A stretch of DNA of 64,000 bases, taken from Bifidobacterium moraviense. GTDB lineage: Bacteria; Actinomycetota; Actinomycetes; Actinomycetales; Bifidobacteriaceae. Made by a program: the position numbers and the translations under genes. Positions 8,104 to 17,151 of the stretch are shown here, piece by piece. Below the pieces are notes generated by a model that was not told the DNA's origin, did not search any database, and saw only the letters and a program-made list of their open reading frames with translations. The stretch is from positions 102,308 to 166,307 of the forward strand of contig NZ_JAAIIH010000002.1 in assembly GCF_012932365.1 (NCBI RefSeq). The letters are read 5' to 3'. Numbering within the stretch: the first letter of the stretch is position 1; each line of letters starts with the position of its first letter.

Positions 8104-10500
8104 TCACTTCGTATCCTCGAACCACTCGCGCGTCTCCCCGTCCGCCAGCGTCACGTGACCGGTCTCGCCGGCCATGTGCTTGACGCGGTGGGAGATCTCC
8201 TCGTGGCGGCCGTGCACCATCGGGCGCTGGACCGGGTTGCCGAGGTAGCCGCAGGTGCGCTTGGTGACGTTGCACTTGTCCGGGTCGGAGTTGCCGCACT
8301 CGGGGCACTTGAAGCCTTCCTCGGTGGGCTCGAAGTCGCCCTGGAAGCCGCACACGAAGCAGTGGTCGATCGGGGTGTTCGTGCCGAGGTAGCCGATGCC
8401 GATGTGGTACGCGTAGTCCCACACGGCTTCGAGCGCCTTCGGGTTGTCCTGCAGGCACGGGTACTCGCAGTAGTTGATGAAGCCGCCGGAAGCGTAGTAC
8501 GGGAAGTCCTTCTCGTAGTTGAGCTTCTCCATCGGGGTGGGCTGCAGCCACACCGGGTAGTGGAACGAGTTGGTGTAGAAGTCGTGGTCGGTCACGCCTT
8601 CGACGCGGCCGAACTTCTCGCGGTCCATGCGGTTGAAGCGGTCGGTGAGCGACTCGGCGGGCGTGGAGTACACGGAGTAGTGGTAGCCCTCGGCCTTGCT
8701 CCACTGGTGGCACAGTTCGCTCATGCGCTTGACGATGGACAGCGCGAACTCCTTGCCTTCCGGATCCCAGCCGTGGTCGCGGATCCAGTTCTTGCCGTAG
8801 AACACGGCGGTCGCTTCGGCCAGACCGATGTAGCCGAGCGAGACGGTGGCGCGCTCGTTCTTGAAGAGCTGGTCCACGTTGTCGTTGGCGCCGAGGCGGC
8901 CGAACGCGCCGAAGCGGAACAGGGTGGGCGCGTTGACCGGCGTGGCCTGCTTGCAGCGCATGATGCGGAACTGCAGCGCTTGGTGCGCGACCTCCATACG
9001 CTCGGCGAACAGCTTCCAGAAGCGTTCCTTGCTGCCGTGGGATTCGAGCGCGATGCGCGGGATGTTCACGGAGACGACGCCGAGGTTCATGCGGCCGTCC
9101 TCCTCGTCCTTGCCGGTGGCGGGGTTGATCCAGCCCTGCAGGAAGGAGCGGCAGCCCATGGGGGCCTTGAAGGAGCCGGTGATCTTGACGATGTTCTCGT
9201 AGAACACCACGTCCGGGTACATGCGCTTGGTGGCGGATTCGAGCGCCAGCTGCTTGAGGTCGTAGTTCGGGTCGCCGGGGTCGGCGTTCACGCCGTGGCG
9301 GATGGTGAACACGAGCTTCGGGAAGATGGCGGTGTGGTGCTCCTTGCCGAGGCCGCGGATGCGGTTGAGCAGGATGGCGCGCTGGATCTCGCGGGAGAAC
9401 CAGTCGGTGCCGAGTCCGAAGCCGATGGTGACGAACGGGGTCTGGCCGTTGGAGACGCGGTTGGAGTTGATCTGGTACTCCATGGTCTGCATGGCGTCGT
9501 AGATGGCCTTGCGGGTACGGATCTTGGCGAGGATCTCGCGCTCCTGCTCGAGCTCGTCCACGTCCGTGTGGAACGGGGTGTCCATGGGCAGCGGCTCGCG
9601 GGAGCCGAAGTGCAGCTTGGCGGGCTCGTTGCGCTTGGCGTTCTCCACCTGGCGGCGCGCGAACTCCACGGGCATGCCGTCCGGGATGGTCTCGCGGGCC
9701 TCGTCGAGGAACTTCGCGTAGTCGAGGCGCGCGTAGGTGGCGAGGTGCTCGTCGGCGCGGTTGGCGGTCTGGCCGCCGTACTGGCTGGAGGCCACGTCCT
9801 TCATGATCTGCGTGATCTGCGTGGCGGCGATGGCGATGGACTTCGGGGAGGCCATGGGCGCGTTGCCGAGCGTGAAGCCGTTGGCCAGCATGTCCCAGAA
9901 GTTGGGCAGCGAGCAGTTGGACTGCGCGGTGAACGGCGAGTAGTCGGCGTCGTGGAAGTGGATGTCGCCCTTCATGTGCGCGTTGGAGACGGCCGGGGGC
10001 AGCATGTTGAACGCGGCGGCCTTGGAGACGGCGCCGGCCAGCAGGTCGCGCTGGGTGGCGTAGACGTTGGCGTCCTTGTTGGCGTTCTCGTGGATGAGGG
10101 TGGGGTCCTGGTTGATGAAGCGGGACACGGCCTCGTTGACGTCCGTGGCCTTGGCGCGCTGGATGTCCTTGTCGAGACGGTAGTTGGTGTAGGCGCGCGC
10201 CACGTCGTACAGGTGGGCGTCGATGAGCGCGTGCTCCACGAGGTTCTGGATGTCCTCGATCTTGGCGGGGCCGGCGTAGCGTTCTTTGATTTCGCCTTCG
10301 ATGTGGTTGGCGAAGCCGCGGATCATGGCCTCCTCCTCCGGGCCGACCTGCTTGTTGAGGTCGCCGAAGGCCGCCTTGACGGCGGAGATGATGTTGATCG
10401 GGTCGAAGTCGACCACACGGCCGTCGCGCTTCTCCACAAGCACGGTGGCGGTGGAAGCGGCGGCTGCGGGCCGCGTGTCGACAAGCACGTTGGTCTCCAT
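8104..10500 (-). CDS. nrdD: Anaerobic ribonucleoside-triphosphate reductase
   Basis: 798 residues, slightly longer than the E. coli enzyme. An N-terminal ATP-cone (VLVEKRDGRVVDFDPINI, residues about 17-100) provides allosteric control. The catalytic barrel follows, then a zinc site CFVCG (about 713) and CPECG (about 733), and the glycyl-radical loop RTCGYLG (about 748). It reduces ribonucleoside triphosphates to deoxynucleotides in strictly anaerobic conditions, with formate or thiols as reductant depending on subclass. The ATG at 10500 (METNVLVDTR) is preferred over an upstream in-frame start at 10608 because an AGAGGA ribosome site precedes it and the ATP-cone begins at once. nrdG follows downstream. 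Confidence 0.95.
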   Translation of the reverse strand: METNVLVDTRPAAAASTATVLVEKRDGRVVDFDPINIISAVKAAFGDLNKQVGPEEEAMIRGFANHIEGEIKERYAGPAKIEDIQNLVEHALIDAHLYDVARAYTNYRLDKDIQRAKATDVNEAVSRFINQDPTLIHENANKDANVYATQRDLLAGAVSKAAAFNMLPPAVSNAHMKGDIHFHDADYSPFTAQSNCSLPNFWDMLANGFTLGNAPMASPKSIAIAATQITQIMKDVASSQYGGQTANRADEHLATYARLDYAKFLDEARETIPDGMPVEFARRQVENAKRNEPAKLHFGSREPLPMDTPFHTDVDELEQEREILAKIRTRKAIYDAMQTMEYQINSNRVSNGQTPFVTIGFGLGTDWFSREIQRAILLNRIRGLGKEHHTAIFPKLVFTIRHGVNADPGDPNYDLKQLALESATKRMYPDVVFYENIVKITGSFKAPMGCRSFLQGWINPATGKDEEDGRMNLGVVSVNIPRIALESHGSKERFWKLFAERMEVAHQALQFRIMRCKQATPVNAPTLFRFGAFGRLGANDNVDQLFKNERATVSLGYIGLAEATAVFYGKNWIRDHGWDPEGKEFALSIVKRMSELCHQWSKAEGYHYSVYSTPAESLTDRFNRMDREKFGRVEGVTDHDFYTNSFHYPVWLQPTPMEKLNYEKDFPYYASGGFINYCEYPCLQDNPKALEAVWDYAYHIGIGYLGTNTPIDHCFVCGFQGDFEPTEEGFKCPECGNSDPDKCNVTKRTCGYLGNPVQRPMVHGRHEEISHRVKHMAGETGHVTLADGETREWFEDTK

Positions 10501-10763
10501 GGTGTCCTCTCTGTCTCCTCCGTTCGCCCGTCCCTCGTCGGGGCGCGGCAAACTACAGTCATGTAAGTCGTATTGGGCTATAGAAAAGATAATGCATCCC
10601 CACCCCAATATCTAGTTACGAACGGGGGTTCCCAGCACTAGGAATAGTGATTTCGGCGACATTCCGCCGAAAACCACACCCGTGTGATTCGTCGCTTCGG
10701 CGTGTTTCGCGCCGGCTCCGGGGCGGCTCCCCGATGTCGGGCCGATGACCCAAAGTAAGGGAC

Positions 10764-12068
10764 ATGACCGACATGGGAACCTATGCATCGACGACGCCGG
10801 ACGGGACGCGGCCCCAGCAGCCGCAGGAGCTGCCGCGTCTGGCCCGCGACACCACGGTGGAGCGTCCGTGGCCGGTGAGCGTGCTGAGCCAGAAGTTCTA
10901 CGCGGCCGTGGAGCGCTGGCCGAGCGTGTGGGTGACCGGGCAGATCACGCAGATCAACGCCCGCCGCGCCGGCAGCGTCTATCTGACGCTGCGCGACGAC
11001 CGCGAGGACGTGGCCATGGAGGTCAACGGCTTCGGCCCGTTCGCGCAGGCCGCCTCGGTGTTCGTGCAGGGCGACCGCGTCACGATCCACGGCAGGCCCA
11101 ATCTGTGGATGAAGCGCACGTCGCTGTCCCTCAGGGGCGACGCGATCGTGCGCGTGGGCGCCGGCGGCAGCCTCAAGGCGCGGATCGAGGAGCTGCGCCG
11201 CCGCCTCAAGGGCGAGGGTCTGTTCGACGCCGACCGTAAGGTGCCGCTGCCGGAGTTCCCGCACCGCATCGGCCTGATCTGCGCTCCGCAGGCCCGCGCC
11301 GAGGGCGACGTGATCACCAACGTGCGCCTGCGCTGGCCGGTCGTGGACTTCACGGTCGTGCACGTGCACGTGCAGGGCGAGCAGTGTCCCGCGGACGTGA
11401 TCGCCGCGATCCGTCGGCTCGACGCCGATCCGGACGTGGACGTGATCATCGTGGCGCGCGGCGGCGGCAGCTTCGAGGACCTCATCGGCTTCTCCGACGA
11501 GGGCGTGGTGCGCGCCGCGGCCGAATGCGCCACGCCGATCGTGACCGCCGTGGGACACGAGGACGACTGGACGCTCATCGACCTGGCCGCGGACCTCAGG
11601 GCCTCCACGCCCACCGACGCCGCCAAGCGCGTGGTGCCGGACGTGCACGAGCAGCTGCAGCTCGTGGAGGGCGCGCGCCAGCGCATGCGGCTGCGCATCG
11701 AGAACCGCATCGCCGGGGAGATCCGACTCGTGGAGGGCTATGCGAACCGCCCGAGCCTGACGCGCCCGCTCACCATGCTCGAACCGCACCAGCGGCTCAT
11801 CGACGACGCGCGCCGGCGCATGGACGTGGCGCTGCGCCGCACGGTGGACTACGAGACCATGACCATCGAGAAGCGCCACGCGGCGCTGACCGCCCTGAGC
11901 CCCCAGTCCACGCTCGACCGCGGCTACGCCGTGGCGCAGACCGCCGACGGGCACGTGCTCACCGACGCGGCGGCGGTGCGTCCCGGCGACGAGCTGACGC
12001 TGACGCTGCGCCGCGGCCGCGTGACCGCCGTGGCGAGCGGCGCCGAGCCCGCCGACGGCGACGACTGA
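10764..12068 (+). CDS. xseA: Exodeoxyribonuclease VII large subunit
   Basis: 434 residues. The N-terminal OB-fold (WVTGQITQINARRAGSVYLT, about residues 53-75) binds single-stranded DNA. The catalytic domain carries the family signature RGGGSFEDLIGFSDEGVV and GHEDDWTLIDLAAD. The enzyme degrades ssDNA from both ends into oligonucleotides and needs several XseB subunits. An AAGG lies just before the ATG at 10764; the second ATG at 10773 is an alternative. The gene heads a two-gene operon with xseB, 61 bp downstream. The promoter should be within 10620-10760, where it diverges from nrdD. Confidence 0.95.
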   Translation: MTDMGTYASTTPDGTRPQQPQELPRLARDTTVERPWPVSVLSQKFYAAVERWPSVWVTGQITQINARRAGSVYLTLRDDREDVAMEVNGFGPFAQAASVFVQGDRVTIHGRPNLWMKRTSLSLRGDAIVRVGAGGSLKARIEELRRRLKGEGLFDADRKVPLPEFPHRIGLICAPQARAEGDVITNVRLRWPVVDFTVVHVHVQGEQCPADVIAAIRRLDADPDVDVIIVARGGGSFEDLIGFSDEGVVRAAAECATPIVTAVGHEDDWTLIDLAADLRASTPTDAAKRVVPDVHEQLQLVEGARQRMRLRIENRIAGEIRLVEGYANRPSLTRPLTMLEPHQRLIDDARRRMDVALRRTVDYETMTIEKRHAALTALSPQSTLDRGYAVAQTADGHVLTDAAAVRPGDELTLTLRRGRVTAVASGAEPADGDD

Positions 12069-12129
12069 CGATTACTGACGATTAGTGACTGACCGACGAT
12101 TACGGACGCAAGAGAACAGGAGCATCATC

Positions 12130-12432
12130 ATGACCGACGAGACGAAGACCATGACCGGCGCGGCGCCGGCGTCCAGCCTGACGGACAAGGAGCGCGAGGC
12201 CATCGCGCGCATGCCGTACGAGCAGGCGCGCGACGAGCTCATCAAGGCCGTGCAGGCGCTGGAGACCGGCGGGCTGGACCTCGACCAGTCCATGCGCCAG
12301 TGGGAGCTCGGCGAGGCGCTGGCCAGGCGCGCGCAGGGGCTGCTCGACGAGGTGCGCGCCAAGCTCGACGCCGCGCAGGCCGAGCAGCAGGCCAACGAGG
12401 CGACTGCGGGTACTCAGGACAATCTGTCCTGA
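12130..12432 (+). CDS. xseB: Exodeoxyribonuclease VII small subunit
   Basis: 100 residues, mostly helical. The core YEQARDELIKAVQALETGG...LDQSMRQWELGEALARR is the standard XseB signature (ELE-type coiled coil with a WE-x-G-x2-L motif). It binds XseA to form active exonuclease VII. The ATG at 12130 (MTDETKTM) is chosen because ACAGGAG lies 8-9 bases upstream; a longer frame from 12085 would start inside the intergenic sequence. The C-terminal tail is Ala/Gln/Glu-rich and likely disordered. A hairpin terminator follows at 12471-12493. Confidence 0.93.
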   Translation: MTDETKTMTGAAPASSLTDKEREAIARMPYEQARDELIKAVQALETGGLDLDQSMRQWELGEALARRAQGLLDEVRAKLDAAQAEQQANEATAGTQDNLS

Positions 12433-12470
12433 GTACCCTTCGGGGCCTTGGCGGCCTCTCACCTCGCCTA

Positions 12471-12493
12471 CGGAAGCCCCACTGGGGCTTCCG
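12471..12493 (+). terminator. Hairpin terminator after xseB
   Basis: CGGAAGCCCC and GGGGCTTCCG form a 10-bp stem with a 3-base loop, followed by TTTAA. It sits 39 bp after the xseB stop. Confidence 0.6.
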
Positions 12494-12548
12494 TTTAACG
12501 GCTCGGCCCACAGGGCTGCCCGCGTAACGGCTCGACCCAGAACGCGAA

Positions 12549-12583
12549 AAGGTCCCGATCCGCATGTGGCGGATCGGGACCTT
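12549..12583. terminator. Convergent terminator between xseB and the 67-aa gene
   Basis: AAGGTCCCGATCCGC pairs perfectly with its complement at 12569-12583 around a 5-base loop. On the minus strand the stem is followed by a short T-rich run, so it serves the minus-strand gene at 12626 and may work in both directions. Confidence 0.7.
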
Positions 12584-12625
12584 CGGCTATCCGGCGACGC
12601 GCACGCCGCCGTCAGCGGGCCCGCA

Positions 12626-12829
12626 TCACAGGCCGAACGTCTCCTTGACGAGGCCCTCGAGCGAATCGCCGTCCAGATCGGCGGTGTCGGACTTGGTCTG
12701 CAGGATGTGGCCGAACAGCTTGTCGGCCTGCTCGAACGTGAGCTCCTTGCCGTACTTCTTGGCGGTGGCCAGCACATCCTGCACCACCTGCGCATTGCTC
12801 AGCTCGGCAACCAGTTCCTTCTCGTCCAT
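12626..12829 (-). CDS. Small acidic protein of unknown function
   Basis: 67 residues, starting MDEKELVAELSNAQVVQDVL. It is predicted helical, acidic, with no cysteines, no membrane segment and no signal peptide. GGAGA lies 5 bases before the ATG at 12829, a strong site that favours this start over a GAG-overlapping ATG at 12841. It has its own terminator at 12549-12583 and stands alone, so it is likely a real small gene. The arrangement (two helices, then a short DLDGDSLEGLVKE segment) loosely recalls small leader or Nif11-like proteins, but there is no double-glycine cleavage site and I do not assign a function. Confidence 0.75.
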   Translation of the reverse strand: MDEKELVAELSNAQVVQDVLATAKKYGKELTFEQADKLFGHILQTKSDTADLDGDSLEGLVKETFGL

Positions 12830-13003
12830 GAGAGTCTCCAATCACGTTTCGGACCCCGCACTTCACGGGTCCTTCTGACACCTTCTGTACTAATCCGATG
12901 CCGAAGGCACGTCCGACGGTTTCGCCCAGAGCAAACACCGAGGTCAACGGCACGCAGTCATCCGCCCGCGACGGCGCGGACGATGCCGAATCGTGACGGC
13001 AAA

Positions 13004-14425
13004 TCACGACACGGCGATCGTCGCCAGCAGCGCCGCATGATCGCTCCCCGGCACCGCACGGACCTCCACGCGCCCGGCCGTGACGCCCCGGTCGACCACC
13101 ACGTGGTCGATGGCCGCGAACCGGGGCACGCCGGAGCGGTTCGCCGGCCAGGTGAACATGAGCCCGTGCCCGTACCGCAGCGCCGCGTCGGAGAAACGGT
13201 CGCCCAGGAAGTCGCGGAACGGCGCGTGGTCATAGGTGGCGTTGAAGTCGCCCATGAACACGTAGCGGACGTCGCCCCGCGCACGCATCGCGCCGAGCTC
13301 GTCGAGCGACCGCTTCCACCGGCTCCAGTAGCCGCGCGTCGGCGACGTGGTGTGCACCGAGACGAACCGCACCTGCGCCCTGCCGTCGTCGAACGCCACC
13401 GTGCCAGCGGGCATGGCCGACGCGCTCGACCCCACCTCGTCGTGCGCCGGATCCGCCAGCGGCGTCACGGACCACAGCCCGTTGCCGTACACGCCGTCCG
13501 ACGACGCGACGGTGCTGTACGGCAGGTAGCGGCCGATGCCGGCGGCCTCGAGCGCCCTGACGAAGCCGTCCGTGGTCTCCTGCAGCGCCAGCACCTCGAT
13601 GCGCTCCTCGTTCACCAGTCTCACGATGCTCGCCGGGTCGGCGGACCCCTTGTAGACGTTCAGCGTCATTACGCGCGCATAGGCGTCGATCGGGTTGGGG
13701 CTGGCGGTGGTGATGGACCGCGTGGCGCCGGCCGGCAGCGTGGCGGAGGGCTCGAAGAACGGCAGCTGCCACGAGACCTGCGTCGCGAGGCAGGTGACCG
13801 CGACCAGCGAGGAGAGCCAGCGGCGGTCGACGAGCGAGAGCACGAGCGACAGCGCCGCGACCGGCGCGAACCACGGCGACAGCGCCACGACGACCGGCAG
13901 ATACGGCAGCGCCGCCATCGACGACGGCAGCGCGCGGGCGAGGGTGCCCACGGCGGCGAGCGCCGCCAGCGTCACGCCCGCCAGTCCGGCGACGCGTCTG
14001 ACGGCCGACGCCGGCTTACCGGACCCGCCGGACGTCCGACCACCGCGCCGAGGGCCGGTTCCGCGAGCCGGGCCGCGGACCGAACCACGAGACGCGCCGC
14101 GCGCGCCGCCCCGGCCGGAACCCGAGGCACGGGACGACCGTCCGCCGCTCCGGGGGCCGGACGCGGCCCCGACCCGCGCCCCGGTGCCGCGCGCGCCTCC
14201 GGACGTCGCCCCGCTCCGCCGCGACGATGAATGCGACATCGAATGCGACGCCGAGCGCGACGACGATGCGTGCGACCGCTCGCGCGCCGGCGCCGCGCCG
14301 GCACGCGCCAGCAGCTCGCGCGCCGCATCCCGCCGCGCCTCGTCCGGACTCATGGCGCCACGCGGGGATCCACCGGACGCCGCCCGTCCTCCGCGCCGCG
14401 CCGCACCATCCGATCCACGAACCAT
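13004..14425 (-). CDS. Membrane protein with C-terminal endonuclease/exonuclease/phosphatase domain
   Basis: About 473 residues. The first roughly 155 residues are very Arg/Ser/Gly-rich and probably disordered in the cytosol. Three hydrophobic segments follow (starting near VAGLAGVTLAALAAVG, PYLPVVVALSPWFAPV, SLVAVTCLATQVSW). The rest is an EEP-fold domain with MTLNVYKG, LALQETTDGF (metal-binding Glu), MGDFNATYDH and the terminal AIDHVVV and GSDHAALLA motifs with the catalytic His. Such proteins are annotated as exonuclease/endonuclease/phosphatase family, and their substrates are generally unknown. The ATG at 14425 (MVRGSDGA) has GGAGG at good spacing; an ATG two codons earlier is equally possible. 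An extracytoplasmic catalytic domain is plausible. Confidence 0.85.
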   Translation of the reverse strand: MVRGSDGAARRGGRAASGGSPRGAMSPDEARRDAARELLARAGAAPARERSHASSSRSASHSMSHSSSRRSGATSGGARGTGARVGAASGPRSGGRSSRASGSGRGGARGASRGSVRGPARGTGPRRGGRTSGGSGKPASAVRRVAGLAGVTLAALAAVGTLARALPSSMAALPYLPVVVALSPWFAPVAALSLVLSLVDRRWLSSLVAVTCLATQVSWQLPFFEPSATLPAGATRSITTASPNPIDAYARVMTLNVYKGSADPASIVRLVNEERIEVLALQETTDGFVRALEAAGIGRYLPYSTVASSDGVYGNGLWSVTPLADPAHDEVGSSASAMPAGTVAFDDGRAQVRFVSVHTTSPTRGYWSRWKRSLDELGAMRARGDVRYVFMGDFNATYDHAPFRDFLGDRFSDAALRYGHGLMFTWPANRSGVPRFAAIDHVVVDRGVTAGRVEVRAVPGSDHAALLATIAVS

Positions 14426-14620
14426 CCGCATCCCCCTCCGTCTCGTCACGCCCGCACGGGCGTCCCGCCGCCGGCGAACGCCATCACCCTACCGTTCGCG
14501 CCCCGCGCCCGTCCGCCGTCGCCCCGTCTTTCGACGACACGCGCACATTCCGCCCGTATCGCCCGCTCCGCGACGCGGCGGCGCCGGCACCCGCAAACCC
14601 ATGTACAATGGAACACTGTT

Positions 14621-14693
14621 GCCCCGGTAGCTCAGGGGATAGAGCACCGCTCTCCTAAAGCGGGTGTCGTGCGTTCGAATCGCATCCGGGGCA
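14621..14693 (+). tRNA. tRNA-Arg (anticodon CCT)
   Basis: 73 nt fold into a standard cloverleaf: acceptor GCCCCGG/CCGGGGC, D arm GCTC/GAGC, anticodon stem CCGCT/AGCGG with loop CTCCTAA giving anticodon CCT, T arm GTGCG-TTCGAAT-CGCAT, discriminator A. The CCA end is not encoded. It reads AGG arginine codons. Confidence 0.96.
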
Positions 14694-14755
14694 CAGTTTT
14701 CTTGGGATTTCCGTCTCGCATCGCATCTGCGCCTCTGCGCCGCATGGTCGCGCAT

Positions 14756-14880
14756 CGCATTTTCGATTCGTGTGGTGGTTTCCGATGCATCGCCCGGATA
14801 GCAATGGCGTCATTCCGGCGATATTGCGCCATCGATATCCGGCCGGATCCGTCACGACCACCACACGAATCGAAAATGCG
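14756..14880. repeat. 125-bp element with perfect 24-bp inverted ends
   Basis: The left end at 14756-14779 (CGCATTTTCGATTCGTGTGG plus TGGT) is the exact complement of 14857-14880. Nested inside is a second imperfect 16-bp inverted pair (CCGGATAGCAATGGCG against CGCCATCGATATCCGG). It lies between the tRNA-Arg gene and the oleate hydratase gene. It carries no reading frame, so it is either a small non-autonomous mobile element, a structured RNA or an elaborate terminator. Confidence 0.75.
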
Positions 14881-14966
14881 GCGAGGGTCCGTCTCCGCAT
14901 GAGCGGACACGGACCCTAGCATCGGCCAAAATCGCCGCATCGGCCGCGCTGCGGCGCGACGCGCCG

Positions 14967-16841
14967 TCAGATCGCGCAGTACTCCCTGAGCAGCAGGCCG
15001 ATGTCGGTGGCGTCGAGCTTCTTCAGCACCTTGCCGAGCACGGCCTTCTCCACGAAGTTGAGCTTCATGTCCGTCACGGGCTTGCCGTCGCGCAGCTTCA
15101 CGGTGGCGTTGAGCAGGTTGCGCACGTCGTACACGCTGCCCCACACCTCGGGCACGCCGCGGTCCACGCCGGCCAGCGTGTACACGGCCTCCATGCCGGT
15201 GCGCATCGAATACTCGGTGGTGAAGATCGTGTCGCGCGGGGTCTCCGCGAACTGGCCCAGGAACGCGAAGTTCACGGCGCCGTCCGGCACCACGTCGGGA
15301 CGGTCGCCGGCCGCGCGCGGCATGAAGAACGCGGTGATGTACGGCATCATCACGGGCACGGTGTTGGCGTGGTCGTGCGCGAGCTCGTGGATGCGGTCCT
15401 CGGGCACGCCCATCTGGTACAGCCACTCCTCGCAGATCTCCTCGCCGGTGCATTCGGTCATCGGCTTCTTCACGTAGTTGCCGGGCTTGTCCGGGAACAG
15501 GCCGTAGACCCACACGCACAGCTGGTTCTTGGGCTGGTCGCGGAACTGCTGCTGGCGGTTGAGGGTCCAGCTCATGAGCCAGTTCGAGTCGGTGCAGGTG
15601 ACGATGCCGCCGGTCACCACGTGGCCGCTGAACGGGTCGCGGCCGCAGATCTTCCGGATGTACGGCGGGATCTCGCCGTCGAGCGTGGTGACCGTGGCGC
15701 TCATCCACTTGGTGGCCTGCGGATCGGAGCAGAACTTGTCCGGATGGCCAAAGCTCGGGTCCTGCCTGGCGATGCGACGCCACATGTCCCAGCCGCCGCC
15801 GGGCCTGATGTCCGGGTTCCACGCGGCGGCCTCGGTCTGCGAGCCCATCGTGGAGTTCTCCACGCAGCCGCCGTTGGTGATGAACACGAAGTCGTCCTCG
15901 GTGAGGTCCACCGCGCGCATGGCGCCGTCCGGCCCGGACAGGACGATGCGCTTGGCGAGCTTGCGTTCCGGGGTGGAGTACGGGTTGCGGCGGAACTGCG
16001 CCTGCTGGATCTTCTGGATGGTGTCCTGGCCGGTGCCGGTGACCGCGCGCTTGGGCCCCACGCCGCCGCCGATCTCGAACTCGACGTTCTCCACCTTGGT
16101 GTTGAAATGGAACGTGACGCCCGCCTTCTTGAGGTACTCGACCATCGGCAGGATCATCGACTCGTACTGGTTGTAGCGGGTGAAGCGCAGCGCGCTGAAG
16201 TCGGGCAGGCCGCCGATGTGGTGGATGTAGCGCTTGATGTACAGCTTCATCTCCAGCGCGGAATGCCAGTTCTCGAACGCGAACATCGTGCGCCAGTACA
16301 TCCAGAAGTTGGAGTTCAGCACCTCGTCGTCGAAGAAGTCGGTGATCGGCTTGTCGTACAGCTCCTCGTCCGGCGTGAAGAACAGCTTCATGATCTCCAT
16401 GGACGCCTTGTCCGTCAGTCCGAACTTGCCTTCCGTGCCGGCGTCCTGGCCGCGGTTCTTCGTGGCGCGGCACAGCGAATAGTTCGGGTCCTCCTTGTTG
16501 AGCCAGTAGTACTCGTCGAGCACGGACACGTCCGGGTCCTCGATGGAGGGGATCGAGCGGAACAGGTCCCACATCACCTCGAAGTGGTTGTCCATCTCGC
16601 GCCCGCCGCGCATCACGTAGCCGAGACCCGGGATCTCCAGACCGTCGCAGGCGCCGCCGGGCACCGCGTCCTTCTCGTAGATGTGGATGCGGCTGCCGTC
16701 CATGCGCGCGTCGCGCACCAGATAGCAGGCCGCGGCGAGCGCCGCCAGACCGGTGCCGATGATGTGCGCGCTCTTGCGTTCGATGCCGGTGGGCTTCTTC
16801 GGACGCGCGAACGCCTCGTAGTTGCCGCTGGAGTAATACAT
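14967..16841 (-). CDS. ohyA: Oleate hydratase (myosin-cross-reactive antigen family, FAD)
   Basis: 624 residues, the family's normal length. The FAD-binding Rossmann motif is IIGTGLAALAAACYLV near residue 27. Family hallmarks follow: RGGREMDNHFEVMWDLFRS (about 77-95), NSNFWMYWRTMFAFENWHSA, and the Ser/Thr/Asn-rich C-terminal lid region. Oleate hydratases add water across the cis-9 double bond of free unsaturated fatty acids, giving 10-hydroxy products; in gut bacteria this detoxifies fatty acids. The ATG at 16841 (MYYSSGNYEA) has GAAGGAGG 6-7 bases upstream; a longer frame to 17054 lacks a site. A 40-bp dyad at 16875-16914 sits where a promoter/operator would be expected. Confidence 0.95.
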   Translation of the reverse strand: MYYSSGNYEAFARPKKPTGIERKSAHIIGTGLAALAAACYLVRDARMDGSRIHIYEKDAVPGGACDGLEIPGLGYVMRGGREMDNHFEVMWDLFRSIPSIEDPDVSVLDEYYWLNKEDPNYSLCRATKNRGQDAGTEGKFGLTDKASMEIMKLFFTPDEELYDKPITDFFDDEVLNSNFWMYWRTMFAFENWHSALEMKLYIKRYIHHIGGLPDFSALRFTRYNQYESMILPMVEYLKKAGVTFHFNTKVENVEFEIGGGVGPKRAVTGTGQDTIQKIQQAQFRRNPYSTPERKLAKRIVLSGPDGAMRAVDLTEDDFVFITNGGCVENSTMGSQTEAAAWNPDIRPGGGWDMWRRIARQDPSFGHPDKFCSDPQATKWMSATVTTLDGEIPPYIRKICGRDPFSGHVVTGGIVTCTDSNWLMSWTLNRQQQFRDQPKNQLCVWVYGLFPDKPGNYVKKPMTECTGEEICEEWLYQMGVPEDRIHELAHDHANTVPVMMPYITAFFMPRAAGDRPDVVPDGAVNFAFLGQFAETPRDTIFTTEYSMRTGMEAVYTLAGVDRGVPEVWGSVYDVRNLLNATVKLRDGKPVTDMKLNFVEKAVLGKVLKKLDATDIGLLLREYCAI

Positions 16842-16874
16842 GTCGCCCTCCTTCGGGTCGGGAAGTGCTCCCAT

Positions 16875-16914
16875 TGTGCACCATGTTCGCCGGACGTTTC
16901 CCGAACAATGCACA
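16875..16914. promoter_or_regulatory. Candidate operator upstream of oleate hydratase
   Basis: TGTGCA, 3 bp, TGTTCG, then 12 bp, then CGAACA, 1 bp, TGCACA. Each half is the complement of the other apart from a two-base spacing difference. It lies 34-73 bp upstream of the ohyA ATG, the expected place for a repressor site. The regulator is unknown and no regulator gene adjoins. Confidence 0.5.
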
Positions 16915-17151
16915 GCGTGTTGTCCGAACGGATCGAAGCCGAGTGTCGACGGAGATCGGAGGAGGCCGACGCGGAACGTCCGAGCATCGACGGCGATGGG
17001 GGCGACGGCACGACGCACCGCATCGCGCCGCGAACGCGACGCGGGCGCGGCCATGCGCGATCAGGGCGCGTATAGTGCAAGGCAAAGCGATGCTCCCGGC
17101 GCGACACGATGCGCCGCACGCCGCCGAACCGTCGGGAAAGGAAGGCCGCCG

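Noticed and set aside
10551..10640. NrdR box upstream of nrdD
   Set aside because: CAATATCTAG near 10603 resembles half of an NrdR site, but no second copy at the proper spacing is visible, so I do not annotate it.
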